A stretch of DNA of 64,000 nucleotides, from positions 47,243-111,242 of the forward strand of contig JAXLQJ010000020.1 in the NCBI GenBank assembly GCA_046331705.1, given 5' to 3'. This DNA is from JADJOY01 sp046331705 [NCBI: bacterium]. GTDB lineage: Bacteria; JADJOY01. The position numbers and the translations under genes were made by a program. Under the pieces are notes generated by a model, which searched no databases, was not told the origin of the DNA, and saw only the letters and a program-made list of their open reading frames with translations. Positions 35,511 through 43,344 of the stretch are shown here, one piece after another; position 1 is the first letter of the stretch, and each line of letters starts with the position of its first letter.

Positions 35511-36257
35511 GTGCCCATCATCCCGTTCGTCGTGCTGACGCTGATCCTGGCCCGAAGCATCCACGTTCGCGGATGGGGACGGTCGCTCCAGTTCTTCCTC
35601 TGGGCCTACGTGTTCTTTGCCTTCAAGGCCTTCCTGAACATGTATCGCGATCCCGACGAGCTCCCGTTCGTCGTCAACCTGCACGTGTTGACACGCGGCG
35701 GGAAGGACTGGGGGGCGTTTCTACTCGTCAGGCCAGCGATCCGCCTTTGCGCCGCGTATGGCGGATTCGCGGCGGCCGAGTGGCTGGCTCGTCGGCTCGG
35801 GCGCACCCAACGGCGATACCTGTTCGTCGCCGCGACGGCGGCCATCGGCTACGCGGTCATCGGAGTGATCATCGAGATTCTCAACCTGCGGCTGGGGCTC
35901 TTGTGGTGGCGATGGAAGGATCGAATCGACCCGAGCCCGCTCTCCTGGTTTCGGCTCTGGCTCACGTGGGGAATGCCGGCGTTTCTCGTCTGCTTGCTGC
36001 CGTTCGTCGCTCGCCCAGAGCGTCGCCGGCCGTGGAGCGCGCCGCTCGTAGCGTTCATCGCGTTCGTCGCTGGGCTCAACGTGGCGGCGGTCGCAGGCGA
36101 TCTCGCGTTTCGTGTCTACCTGTCCGCCTTTCTGGTCGCTGCGTTCGTCCTCCCGTTCATCCCCTGGGGACCCGAGCTGGCGCCAATCGCGGACGCCCGC
36201 GGAGATCACGAACGCGCGGCCACGGTCCGCGCGCGGAGCCCGAGCCGCGGAGCGTGA
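35511..36257 (+). CDS. Polytopic membrane protein of unknown function
   Basis: A 248-residue protein with roughly six to seven hydrophobic helices, for example IIPFVVLTLILARSI, LFVAATAAIGYAVIGVIIEIL and FRVYLSAFLVAAFVLPFI. A conserved-looking segment LGLLWWRWKDRIDPSPLSWF lies in a central loop. The size and topology recall carotenoid-biosynthesis-type membrane proteins, but I cannot assign a family. The start is GTG at 35511, as no better ATG is near. It is an isolated gene. Confidence 0.55.
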   Translation: MPIIPFVVLTLILARSIHVRGWGRSLQFFLWAYVFFAFKAFLNMYRDPDELPFVVNLHVLTRGGKDWGAFLLVRPAIRLCAAYGGFAAAEWLARRLGRTQRRYLFVAATAAIGYAVIGVIIEILNLRLGLLWWRWKDRIDPSPLSWFRLWLTWGMPAFLVCLLPFVARPERRRPWSAPLVAFIAFVAGLNVAAVAGDLAFRVYLSAFLVAAFVLPFIPWGPELAPIADARGDHERAATVRARSPSRGA

Positions 36258-36566
36258 CCTCTCGATCGCCCCGGATTCAGGTGCCACCCACCGTCGAGGC
36301 CCGCAGCGCCCGCCGCAGAGTGCCACCCACCGTTCAGAGGGGTGCCAGCGGGTCCTTCGGCCTAGGGAACCGCCGCCGCGCCTGGGTTGCTGTGGGCGTG
36401 ATGCCGCTACCCCGCCGAGTCCGTGCCCGTTCGCTGCGCCCCGGCGTTCGCTGTGAATGCGAACGCCGGGGCGCACCACGCGACCCCGCGCAACCAAAAG
36501 GCCGGGAATATCGCTTCTCGCGCGACCCCGCGCAGCGGCACGGAAACTGCCTCGCGTTCACACGTC
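36258..36566. other. Repeat-containing region upstream of the RAYT gene
   Basis: No gene. It holds two direct copies of GTGCCACCCACC (36281-36292, 36320-36331), a 41-nt palindrome (36435-36475), and two copies of CGCGACCCCGCGCA (36479-36492, 36521-36534). Together with an inverted copy downstream they look like substrate sequences for the adjacent transposase. Confidence 0.7.
36435..36475. repeat. REP-like palindrome
   Basis: A perfect 17-bp inverted repeat (arm TGCGCCCCGGCGTTCGC, 36435-36451) with a 7-nt loop and its complement at 36459-36475. It lies 91 bp before the transposase ATG, where RAYT genes commonly carry REP hairpins. There is no T-tract, so it is not a typical terminator. Confidence 0.8.
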
Positions 36567-37490
36567 ATGGGCCGACCGATCCGATGGCTCCAGCCGCGCA
36601 CGCGATGGTTCATCACCTCGCGCGCACTCGAGGCGCGGTGCCTTCTGGTCCCCAGCGTCGCGATCAACCAACGCGTCGGCTTCTGGCTCGGCCGCGCGTT
36701 GAAGCGCTTTCCTGGAATCCGAGCGCACGCGCTCTACGTGGCGTCCAACCATGTGCACGCCTGCGTGAGCGATCTCGATGGCTCGCTCTCGGACTTCGTG
36801 GGCTACTTCCTCGGGAATCTCGCCAGAGACGTGAACGCGCTGCGCGAGCGAAGCGGCCCGCTCTTCCATCGAAGGTTCTCCGCGGAGCCGATCCTCGACG
36901 ACGAGGCCGTCGCGGAACGAATCGCATACCTCGTGAACAACCCGACCGAAGATCGCCTTGTCGACGATTGGCGCGACTGGCCGGGCGTCCTGCTTTGGAC
37001 CAAGACACACCAGCCCGAAACACGTCGATTTCGCCGCCTCAATGAGTCGGCGTACGTCACAGCGAAAGCCCACGCCGAACACGTGGGCAAGAAGGTCAAG
37101 CAAGAGGACTTCTTCGAGGAAGAAGTCGTCACGATCACACCGGTGGACGACGGCGAGGGACACCTCCTCGACCCGAAGCAGATCCGCTGCGCCGTCGAGC
37201 GGCGCGCACAGGCGCTGCGCGACCAGCATCGCGGTAAGCCATGTCTCGGCGTGGCGAGGATCCTGCGCCAGGACGCGAGGGACGCACCGAAACACTCCGA
37301 TCGCTCGCCGAGGCCGCTCTGCCATACGACGCGGCGGACGTTGTGGGACGAGTTTCGGGAAAGTTGGCGAAGCCTCGTTTCGACCTATCGCGAGATCTCC
37401 GCACGCTTCCGTCAGGGAGAGCTCCGAATTCGCTTTCCCGCATTCACGTTCCCGCCCTGGCGGCCTCTGGTCGTCCCCCTGCAGCGCTGA
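36567..37490 (+). CDS. REP-associated tyrosine transposase (Y1_Tnp/RAYT-like)
   Basis: A 307-residue protein. The HUH motif is NHVHAC (His62, His64), with a candidate catalytic Tyr121 in RIAYLVNNP. GPLFHRRFSAEPIL and VNNPTEDRLVDDWRDWPG follow the IS200/RAYT pattern. The C-terminal half is longer than in most RAYTs and unrecognised. These single-strand transposases bind and move REP hairpins; a perfect 17-bp palindrome lies 91 bp upstream, and copies of GTGCCACCCACC bracket the gene in opposite orientation. ATG at 36567 starts the recognisable domain. Confidence 0.8.
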   Translation: MGRPIRWLQPRTRWFITSRALEARCLLVPSVAINQRVGFWLGRALKRFPGIRAHALYVASNHVHACVSDLDGSLSDFVGYFLGNLARDVNALRERSGPLFHRRFSAEPILDDEAVAERIAYLVNNPTEDRLVDDWRDWPGVLLWTKTHQPETRRFRRLNESAYVTAKAHAEHVGKKVKQEDFFEEEVVTITPVDDGEGHLLDPKQIRCAVERRAQALRDQHRGKPCLGVARILRQDARDAPKHSDRSPRPLCHTTRRTLWDEFRESWRSLVSTYREISARFRQGELRIRFPAFTFPPWRPLVVPLQR

Positions 37491-37845
37491 CGACGAGCTC
37501 GACTACGCATGAGCACGCTCGCAACGTCGTGAACAACCGCGGACGCGGCGATCTTGCGCGGACACGCGCGGTGCCCGCAATCGTTCCCTGCTTCGCGCGC
37601 AGCGCGTCCGAAGTCATCACCGCGGTCGACGCTTACGCGCTCGATCGAGCTCGCGCGGCGCCCCCGATGCGTCGCATTGACCGAGGCGGGGTCACAGGGA
37701 AACAGGGTGGGTGGCACCGTCACAGGGGGCACCGTCACAGGGCACCGTCACAGCGGGCCACAGAGGCGCACAGCGAGCCAGCGGCCCACGCGCTCGGGTC
37801 CGAAAACGGCTAGCGATGCCACCCCGGCGCGGCATACTGCCGAGC
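37491..37845. other. Repeat-containing region downstream of the RAYT gene
   Basis: No gene recognised. It contains GGTGGGTGGCAC (37706-37717), the exact reverse complement of the motif upstream of the transposase, overlapping three tandem copies of GGCACCGTCACAG (37713-37725, 37728-37740, 37741-37753). Confidence 0.75.
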
Positions 37846-39330
37846 ATGCGCACGGCGCTGCTCGATCCGCTCGTTTGTTACCGCGCCATCCTCGCGAGAG
37901 ATCGGCGCTTCGACGGTCATTTCTTCGTCGGCGTCTCGACGACCGGCATCTACTGCCGGCCGATCTGTAGCGCGCGTACGCCGCGCAGGGATCGCTGTGC
38001 GTTCTTCCGTACCCCCGCCGAAGCGGAGCGAGCAGGTTTCCGCGCGTGCTTCCGCTGTCGGCCCGAGCTGGCCCCCGGGCTCGCGCCGCTCGATTCGATC
38101 CCACGCCTGGTGGCCGAAGCCGCGCGCCGGATCGACGAAGGCTTCCTCAACGATCGTTCGGTCGACGCGCTCGCCGCCGAGCTCGGCGTCACGAGCCGCC
38201 ACCTCCGGCGGGCGATGGAGGCCTTCCTGGGCGTCACGCCCATCGAGCTTGCGCAGACACGCCGCCTCGCGCTCGCGAAACAGCTGCTCCACGACTCCCA
38301 CGCGAGCCTGACACAGATCGCGCTCGGGAGCGGCTTTCGCAGCGTGCGCCGCTTCAACTCGCTCTTCCGCGAGCGCTTCGGGCGCGCGCCGTCGGCGATG
38401 CGACGCGATCACGGTGCAACGATCGCATCGCGGGGTCCAGAGCTGGTCCTGCGACTCGGCTACCGCCCCCCGCTCGACTGGGATGGCCTGCTCGGTTTCC
38501 TTCGCGGCCGCGCGGTGCCCGGTGTGGAGCACGTGGCGAACGGGATCTATCGGCGCACGGTGGCGGTCGACGACGACGTCGGGACGCTCGCCGTCGCGAA
38601 CGACCGCGATCGCGCAGCGATCGTGGTGACGGTGTCGCCACGCCTCGCCGGCGCGCTGATGCCCATCACCGCACGGCTCAAGTCGCTCTTCGATCTCGAT
38701 GCCAACCCCCACACGATCGGCCAGGTGCTGAGCCGCGACGCCCGCCTCGCGCCGCTCGTGAGCCGCCGGCCCGGGCTCCGCGTCCCGGGTGCATTCGACG
38801 CCTTCGAAGCCGCGGTGCGCGCGATTCTCGGGCAGCAAGTGACGGTGCGCGCGGCCACCACCCTCGCCGGCCGCTTGGTGGCGCGCTTCGGGCGACCGCT
38901 CGCCGCCGATGCCGTCACCGAGTCGCGAGCGGAGCTCACGCACCTCTTCCCCGATGCCTCACGACTCGCCGCCGCGCGCGTCGGCGACATCGCCTCGCTT
39001 GGAATCGTCAGCGCCCGCGCGCGCGCCATCGTCGCCCTCGCGGCCGCGGTCGCGGACGGCAGCCTGCGGCTCGATCGCCACGCCCCCGTGGACCAGACGA
39101 TGCGGCGCCTGGAAGAGCTACCGGGTGTGGGACCGTGGACAGCCCACTACGTGGCCATGCGCGCGCTTCGGCATCCCGACGCCTTCCCCGCAGCCGACAT
39201 CGCCATCCGCAAAGCCCTCGGCGGCCTTGGCGCGCGCGAAGCCGCGGCGCAGTCCGAGGCTTGGCGTCCGTGGCGTTCCTACGCGGTTCTCCATCTCTGG
39301 GCGTCGCTCGGCGACGATCCGTCTCCGTGA
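37846..39330 (+). CDS. Ada-AlkA fusion: methyl-responsive regulator / 3-methyladenine DNA glycosylase II
   Basis: A 494-residue protein that joins DNA alkylation sensing and repair. The Ada Zn-binding domain has Cys37, Cys41, Cys68 and Cys71 (YCRPIC, ACFRC); Cys37 would be the methyl acceptor. An AraC-type HTH follows (about 105-180: LAAELGVTSRHLRRAMEAFLGV). Then comes an AlkA N-terminal domain, and the HhH-GPD glycosylase with LGQQVTVRAATTLAGRLV, LEELPGVGPWTAHYVAMRAL and catalytic Asp in FPAADIAIRKAL. It should excise alkylated bases and regulate its own expression. An ATG 30 nt upstream is an alternative start. Confidence 0.93.
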   Translation: MRTALLDPLVCYRAILARDRRFDGHFFVGVSTTGIYCRPICSARTPRRDRCAFFRTPAEAERAGFRACFRCRPELAPGLAPLDSIPRLVAEAARRIDEGFLNDRSVDALAAELGVTSRHLRRAMEAFLGVTPIELAQTRRLALAKQLLHDSHASLTQIALGSGFRSVRRFNSLFRERFGRAPSAMRRDHGATIASRGPELVLRLGYRPPLDWDGLLGFLRGRAVPGVEHVANGIYRRTVAVDDDVGTLAVANDRDRAAIVVTVSPRLAGALMPITARLKSLFDLDANPHTIGQVLSRDARLAPLVSRRPGLRVPGAFDAFEAAVRAILGQQVTVRAATTLAGRLVARFGRPLAADAVTESRAELTHLFPDASRLAAARVGDIASLGIVSARARAIVALAAAVADGSLRLDRHAPVDQTMRRLEELPGVGPWTAHYVAMRALRHPDAFPAADIAIRKALGGLGAREAAAQSEAWRPWRSYAVLHLWASLGDDPSP

Positions 39331-39337
39331 GCGTGAA

Positions 39338-40567
39338 TCAGTCGCCCGCATCCGCAAGCCGCGGAAGCGCGATGCCGCGCGTCTCCGGCAAGACCCAAAC
39401 CCAGCTCGCGGTCGCGAGGGCCAATACCAGCGGAACGCTCAAGCCGCCGCTCAACCCGCGCGCATCCACGGCGTGCTGAACCAGCACGGGTGCCAGCACC
39501 TGCACCGCGCGCGCACAGTTGTACGTGGTCCCCATGGCCAGACCGCGAACTTCCGTGGGAAAGAGCTCGGCCAGAAGCGCGCCGAATCCGGCGGTGCAAC
39601 CCGAGCCGAGGCCGAGCGTCAGCATGGTGGCCCAGAAGAGCATGGGATTGGCGGATAGGTATTGCCAACGAAACGCGAGCATGGCGATCGCCGCCGCGGT
39701 GACCAGCGAGAACAGCGTGAACGCGGGGCGCCGGCCGACGCGATCCGAGAGCTGTCCGAACGCGAGCATTCCCGTGAGCTGCCCGAGCTGCGCGGTGAAG
39801 ACCCACGCGAAGCTCCTACCCACGCCTTGGTTCATCTCCTTCAAGAGAAAGCTGGGCAGCCACGTGTAGCAGGTCCAGTACGTGCCGAGCTTGAAGACAC
39901 CGAGCAACCACGCGGCGAGCATGTGGCGTCCGACACCGGCGCCACGCAACCGTCCCCAGGAGACACGCGCCGCAGCGGGCTCGTTGGGGAGATGGAGCGA
40001 ACGACGCGCGGCGAGCGCCAGGAGCGCCGTGGCGCTCGAGCCGATCATCACCCAGCGCCATCCGACGTGCGGCGCGATGAGGAACCCGGCGACGGCCGCC
40101 AGCGCCACCCCCACGGGCTCACCCGACTGAAGGAACGCCGAGCCCCGGCCGCGCATGCGATTGCCGATGGACTCCGCCACCAGCGCGTGGCCAATCGCCC
40201 ACTCGCCGCCCACGCCGAGCCCGACCAACCCCCGGCCGATCAGAAAGACCGGCAGGCTCGGCGCCAGACCTGCGACCAGCGAGCCGATCGAATAGAGCCC
40301 GATGGTGCTGGCCAGCATCGTGCGCTTGCCGATGCGATCCGCGAGCGCACCCGCCACGATCCCACCCAGTCCTGACGTACCGAGCGCCACGCCGAGCATC
40401 CACGCCTCGGCGCTGTGGGTCAGCCCCAGGTCGTGGCCGACGTGCTCCTTCAGGAAGCCGAGCAAGACCAGATCGTAGAAATCGAATGTCCAGCCGAAGA
40501 ACGCGAAGAGGAAGATCTTGAGCGGAAACGGGCGATCGTCGTCGAAGGCGCTGGTAGCGGGACGCAT
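39338..40567 (-). CDS. MFS transporter (metabolite:H+ symporter-like)
   Basis: A 409-residue protein with twelve hydrophobic segments. MFS signatures are present: GALADRIGKRTML between helices 2 and 3, GLGVGGEWAIGHALVAES in helix 4/5 as in the metabolite:H+ symporter (SHS/AAHS/sialate) branch, and FGQLSDRVGRRPAF in the second half. It imports or exports a small organic solute at the inner membrane; the substrate cannot be predicted. It is convergent with the Ada-AlkA gene (7 bp between stops) and 119 bp downstream of the MopE-repeat gene. Confidence 0.9.
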   Translation of the reverse strand: MRPATSAFDDDRPFPLKIFLFAFFGWTFDFYDLVLLGFLKEHVGHDLGLTHSAEAWMLGVALGTSGLGGIVAGALADRIGKRTMLASTIGLYSIGSLVAGLAPSLPVFLIGRGLVGLGVGGEWAIGHALVAESIGNRMRGRGSAFLQSGEPVGVALAAVAGFLIAPHVGWRWVMIGSSATALLALAARRSLHLPNEPAAARVSWGRLRGAGVGRHMLAAWLLGVFKLGTYWTCYTWLPSFLLKEMNQGVGRSFAWVFTAQLGQLTGMLAFGQLSDRVGRRPAFTLFSLVTAAAIAMLAFRWQYLSANPMLFWATMLTLGLGSGCTAGFGALLAELFPTEVRGLAMGTTYNCARAVQVLAPVLVQHAVDARGLSGGLSVPLVLALATASWVWVLPETRGIALPRLADAGD

Positions 40568-40606
40568 GCGAGCCTCGGGATCTACGCGGTACCGGTGGAG
40601 ATAGCA

Positions 40607-40638
40607 CGGGGGCGATACCCGTTCGGATATCGCCCCCG
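40607..40638. other. Hairpin between the MopE-repeat and MFS genes
   Basis: An 11-bp inverted repeat (CGGGGGCGATA at 40607-40617 with TATCGCCCCCG at 40628-40638) and a 10-nt loop, 49 nt after the stop of the minus-strand MopE-repeat gene. It has no T-tract on either side, so it may be an mRNA-processing or attenuating hairpin instead of a standard terminator. Confidence 0.5.
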
Positions 40639-40686
40639 CGAACCGGTCACCGCGCCGCCGCGGTCACCGGGCCGACGTCGTGCCCG

Positions 40687-43314
40687 CTACGGCTGCGAGC
40701 AGCCTCCCGGCGTGGCCGAGTTGCAGTCGTCGTCGATGCCGTTGCTCGGAATCTCGGTCTTCCCGGGGTTCACGTTCGCGTTGGCATCGTTGCAATCGAG
40801 CTGCGCGTGGGCGCACGCGGCCGACGCCGGGTTGCCGTAGCCGTCGGCGTCGAGGTCTTTGCAGTCGCTGGTGGCGGCGTTGCAGTCGTCATCGAGGCCG
40901 TTGCCCGGGATCTCGGCTCTCCCGGGATTCACGTTGGCATTCGTGTCCAGACAGTCGATCGCGCCACAAGCGCCGCCGGAAACCGAATAGCCATCGCTGT
41001 CCGCGTCCACGCAATCCGGCGTGCCGGCGTTGCAGTCGTCGTCGACGCCGTTGCCGGGAATCTCCGCGTGCCCGGGGTTCACGTTCGCGTTGGAGTCGCT
41101 GCAATCGACCGGACCGCAGACGCCGCCGCTGGGTGAGTAGCCATCGCCGTCGCCGTCGAGGCAGTCGGTGGTCGCGGCGCTGCAATCGTCGTCGATACCG
41201 TTGCCCGGCACCTCGGCATGCCCGGGATTCACGCTCGGATCACCGTCGTTGCAGTCCGCGTTGTTCGCGACGTAGCCGCCTGGCGCAGCGCAAGCCTGCG
41301 TCGTCACTCCCGCGTTGCCGTAGGTGTCGCCGTCGGCGTCGCGGAAGAATGTGATCGTGACACCTTCGTCGAGCTGCCCGTCGCAATCGTCGTCGGTCTG
41401 GTTGCAGACCTCCGTGGCGCCGGGATGGATGCTGGCGACACCGTCGTTGCAGTCGATCGTGCCACAAATGCCACCACTGACGGACGAACCGTCACCATCG
41501 GCGTCCACGCAATCTGGCGTCGCCGCGTTGCAGTCGTCATCTACGCCGTTCCCAGCGACCTCCGCGTGGCCCGGGCTCACGTCAGCATTGGAATCGCTGC
41601 AATCCACCGGACCGCACACACCACCCGAGACCGAGTAGCCGTCGCCATCGCCATCCACGCAATCGAGCGTCGCCGAGTTGCAGTCGTCGTCGGCGCCGTT
41701 GCCCGTGACTTCGGCATGACCGGGGTTCACGCTCGGACTCGAGTCATCGCAATCGGTGGCGTCGCCCGCCGTGCACGAGGCGTCACCAGGCGCGCCGTAA
41801 CCGTCGTGATCGACGTCCGTGCAGGTGTCGCACGCGTCTCCGACGCCGTCCGAATCCACATCCTGCTGACCGGGGTTCGCGACGCTTGGACAGTTGTCGC
41901 TTGCGTCAGGAGTTCCGTCATTATCGGTGTCGAGCGCCCGGACCGAGTAGACATACGCAGCCCCCCGAGACGTGTCCGACCCGAACGTGTCCTGGTAAGC
42001 CCCAACGACAAAACGCGCGCCATCGACGGCAACTCCCTGACCGAAGAACGCGAATGCTTTCGCGTCGGTTGCTCGGACCTTCTTGACCGGTAGCCAAACA
42101 TGGCCGTTTCGCTTGAAGAGCGCCGCAGCCCCTGCGCTGGTGAAGCCTTGCCTGTCGAATGGCGCACCAATCAGAAGCAGGGATTCTGACATTGCCGTCG
42201 TCTGACCGAAACTCCCCGAGCTCGAATCGAGCGGCAAAAGCTTCTGACGGAATTGCCAGGTGAGGCCATCCCATTCGTAGGAATACGCCGCGCCACCTTG
42301 CGCCACGACGGCATCGACGAACGGCGCACCGATGACGATTCTTGATCCATCGGTAGCGACCGAACTCCCGAAGTAATCCTGATACGCGCCGTCAGGTGCC
42401 GTGATCTTGACCGCAGTGCTCCACGTCGTGCCGGTCCTTCGGAAGACGAAGGCCGCGCCCTGATCGACCTTTAGAGGTACAACACCGTCGTCGTACGGGG
42501 CTCCGACGACCAGCAATCCGTCTCGGAAGGCGATCGAAGATCCAAAGTGTTGACCCACCTGGGCTGGCGAACCTGTGAGCTTCGAGTCGAAAGTCCAAGA
42601 GTTACCAGACCGCGCGTAAACGTAGACGGCGCCTTTATCTGCGTCATTCAAGTAGGATCCGACGAAAGCCAAATCTCCGACCAGAGCCACCGAGACCCCG
42701 AAATGATCACCCACTTCCGTCGGCGGTGGCGGTGTTAGAGTCGCTTCTTGAACCCAGTTCGCTCCGTTGCGCCGGAATACGTACGCCTTACCAACCGCTG
42801 GAGGCGGTGAGATCGAAAAGTCATACGGTGCGCCCAAGATGATCGTGTCACCATCGACGGCAACGGATCGTCCCGCGAACTCATGGCTGGCGTTGTTGGG
42901 TACGAGCTTGGGACCTTGCGACCACGTCGTGCCATTCGTCGTGAAGACTCGAGCCGAGCCGGAAGCTGCGCCATGCGCGCTGGATCCGTAAGCGCCACCT
43001 ACGACCAGATCCCCATCGACTCCGACGCCATAACCAAAGTAGTCGTAGAGCAGCGCATCGCTCGGCACGAGCTTCGCATCTTCATTCACCGTGACATCAC
43101 AGAAATCGCCGAGCCCGTTGACATCTGCGTCGGCCTGATTGGGGTTTGCAACGTCGACGCAGTTGTCGAGCGAGTCGGGGACACCGTCATTGTCGGCGTC
43201 CGAGGCAACCGCTGCGCTCGGCATTAGCCCAACACCAACGAGCACGATCGCGATCAACACGAGTTGGAGGCAACGCCACCAACACCAGATCACCCCGCGA
43301 GATCCAGCGTTCAT
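40687..43314 (-). CDS. Secreted FG-GAP / MopE-type metal-binding repeat protein
   Basis: An 875-residue protein. A signal peptide (LVLIAIVLVGVGLMPSAAVA) is followed by a thrombospondin type 3-like calcium segment (SDADNDGVPDSLDNC). A set of FG-GAP-like beta-propeller blades comes next (VDGDLVVGGAYGSS, HFGVSVALVGDLAFVGS and similar), then a second TSP3 segment. From about residue 500 there are tandem MopE-type putative metal-binding repeats of the form [26 protein letters not shown]. It is Asp/Cys-rich and probably calcium- or copper-binding outside the cell. It starts 30 nt after its paralogue ends, and the tails of the two are nearly the same. Confidence 0.85.
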   Translation of the reverse strand: MNAGSRGVIWCWWRCLQLVLIAIVLVGVGLMPSAAVASDADNDGVPDSLDNCVDVANPNQADADVNGLGDFCDVTVNEDAKLVPSDALLYDYFGYGVGVDGDLVVGGAYGSSAHGAASGSARVFTTNGTTWSQGPKLVPNNASHEFAGRSVAVDGDTIILGAPYDFSISPPPAVGKAYVFRRNGANWVQEATLTPPPPTEVGDHFGVSVALVGDLAFVGSYLNDADKGAVYVYARSGNSWTFDSKLTGSPAQVGQHFGSSIAFRDGLLVVGAPYDDGVVPLKVDQGAAFVFRRTGTTWSTAVKITAPDGAYQDYFGSSVATDGSRIVIGAPFVDAVVAQGGAAYSYEWDGLTWQFRQKLLPLDSSSGSFGQTTAMSESLLLIGAPFDRQGFTSAGAAALFKRNGHVWLPVKKVRATDAKAFAFFGQGVAVDGARFVVGAYQDTFGSDTSRGAAYVYSVRALDTDNDGTPDASDNCPSVANPGQQDVDSDGVGDACDTCTDVDHDGYGAPGDASCTAGDATDCDDSSPSVNPGHAEVTGNGADDDCNSATLDCVDGDGDGYSVSGGVCGPVDCSDSNADVSPGHAEVAGNGVDDDCNAATPDCVDADGDGSSVSGGICGTIDCNDGVASIHPGATEVCNQTDDDCDGQLDEGVTITFFRDADGDTYGNAGVTTQACAAPGGYVANNADCNDGDPSVNPGHAEVPGNGIDDDCSAATTDCLDGDGDGYSPSGGVCGPVDCSDSNANVNPGHAEIPGNGVDDDCNAGTPDCVDADSDGYSVSGGACGAIDCLDTNANVNPGRAEIPGNGLDDDCNAATSDCKDLDADGYGNPASAACAHAQLDCNDANANVNPGKTEIPSNGIDDDCNSATPGGCSQP

Positions 43315-43344
43315 CGAATCATCCTCCCTTTCATCGTGAGTCTT

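Noticed and set aside
35166-35684. A minus-strand open frame upstream of the 35511 membrane gene
   Set aside because: It overlaps the start of a better-supported membrane protein and translates to Arg/Glu/Asp-rich sequence without motifs.
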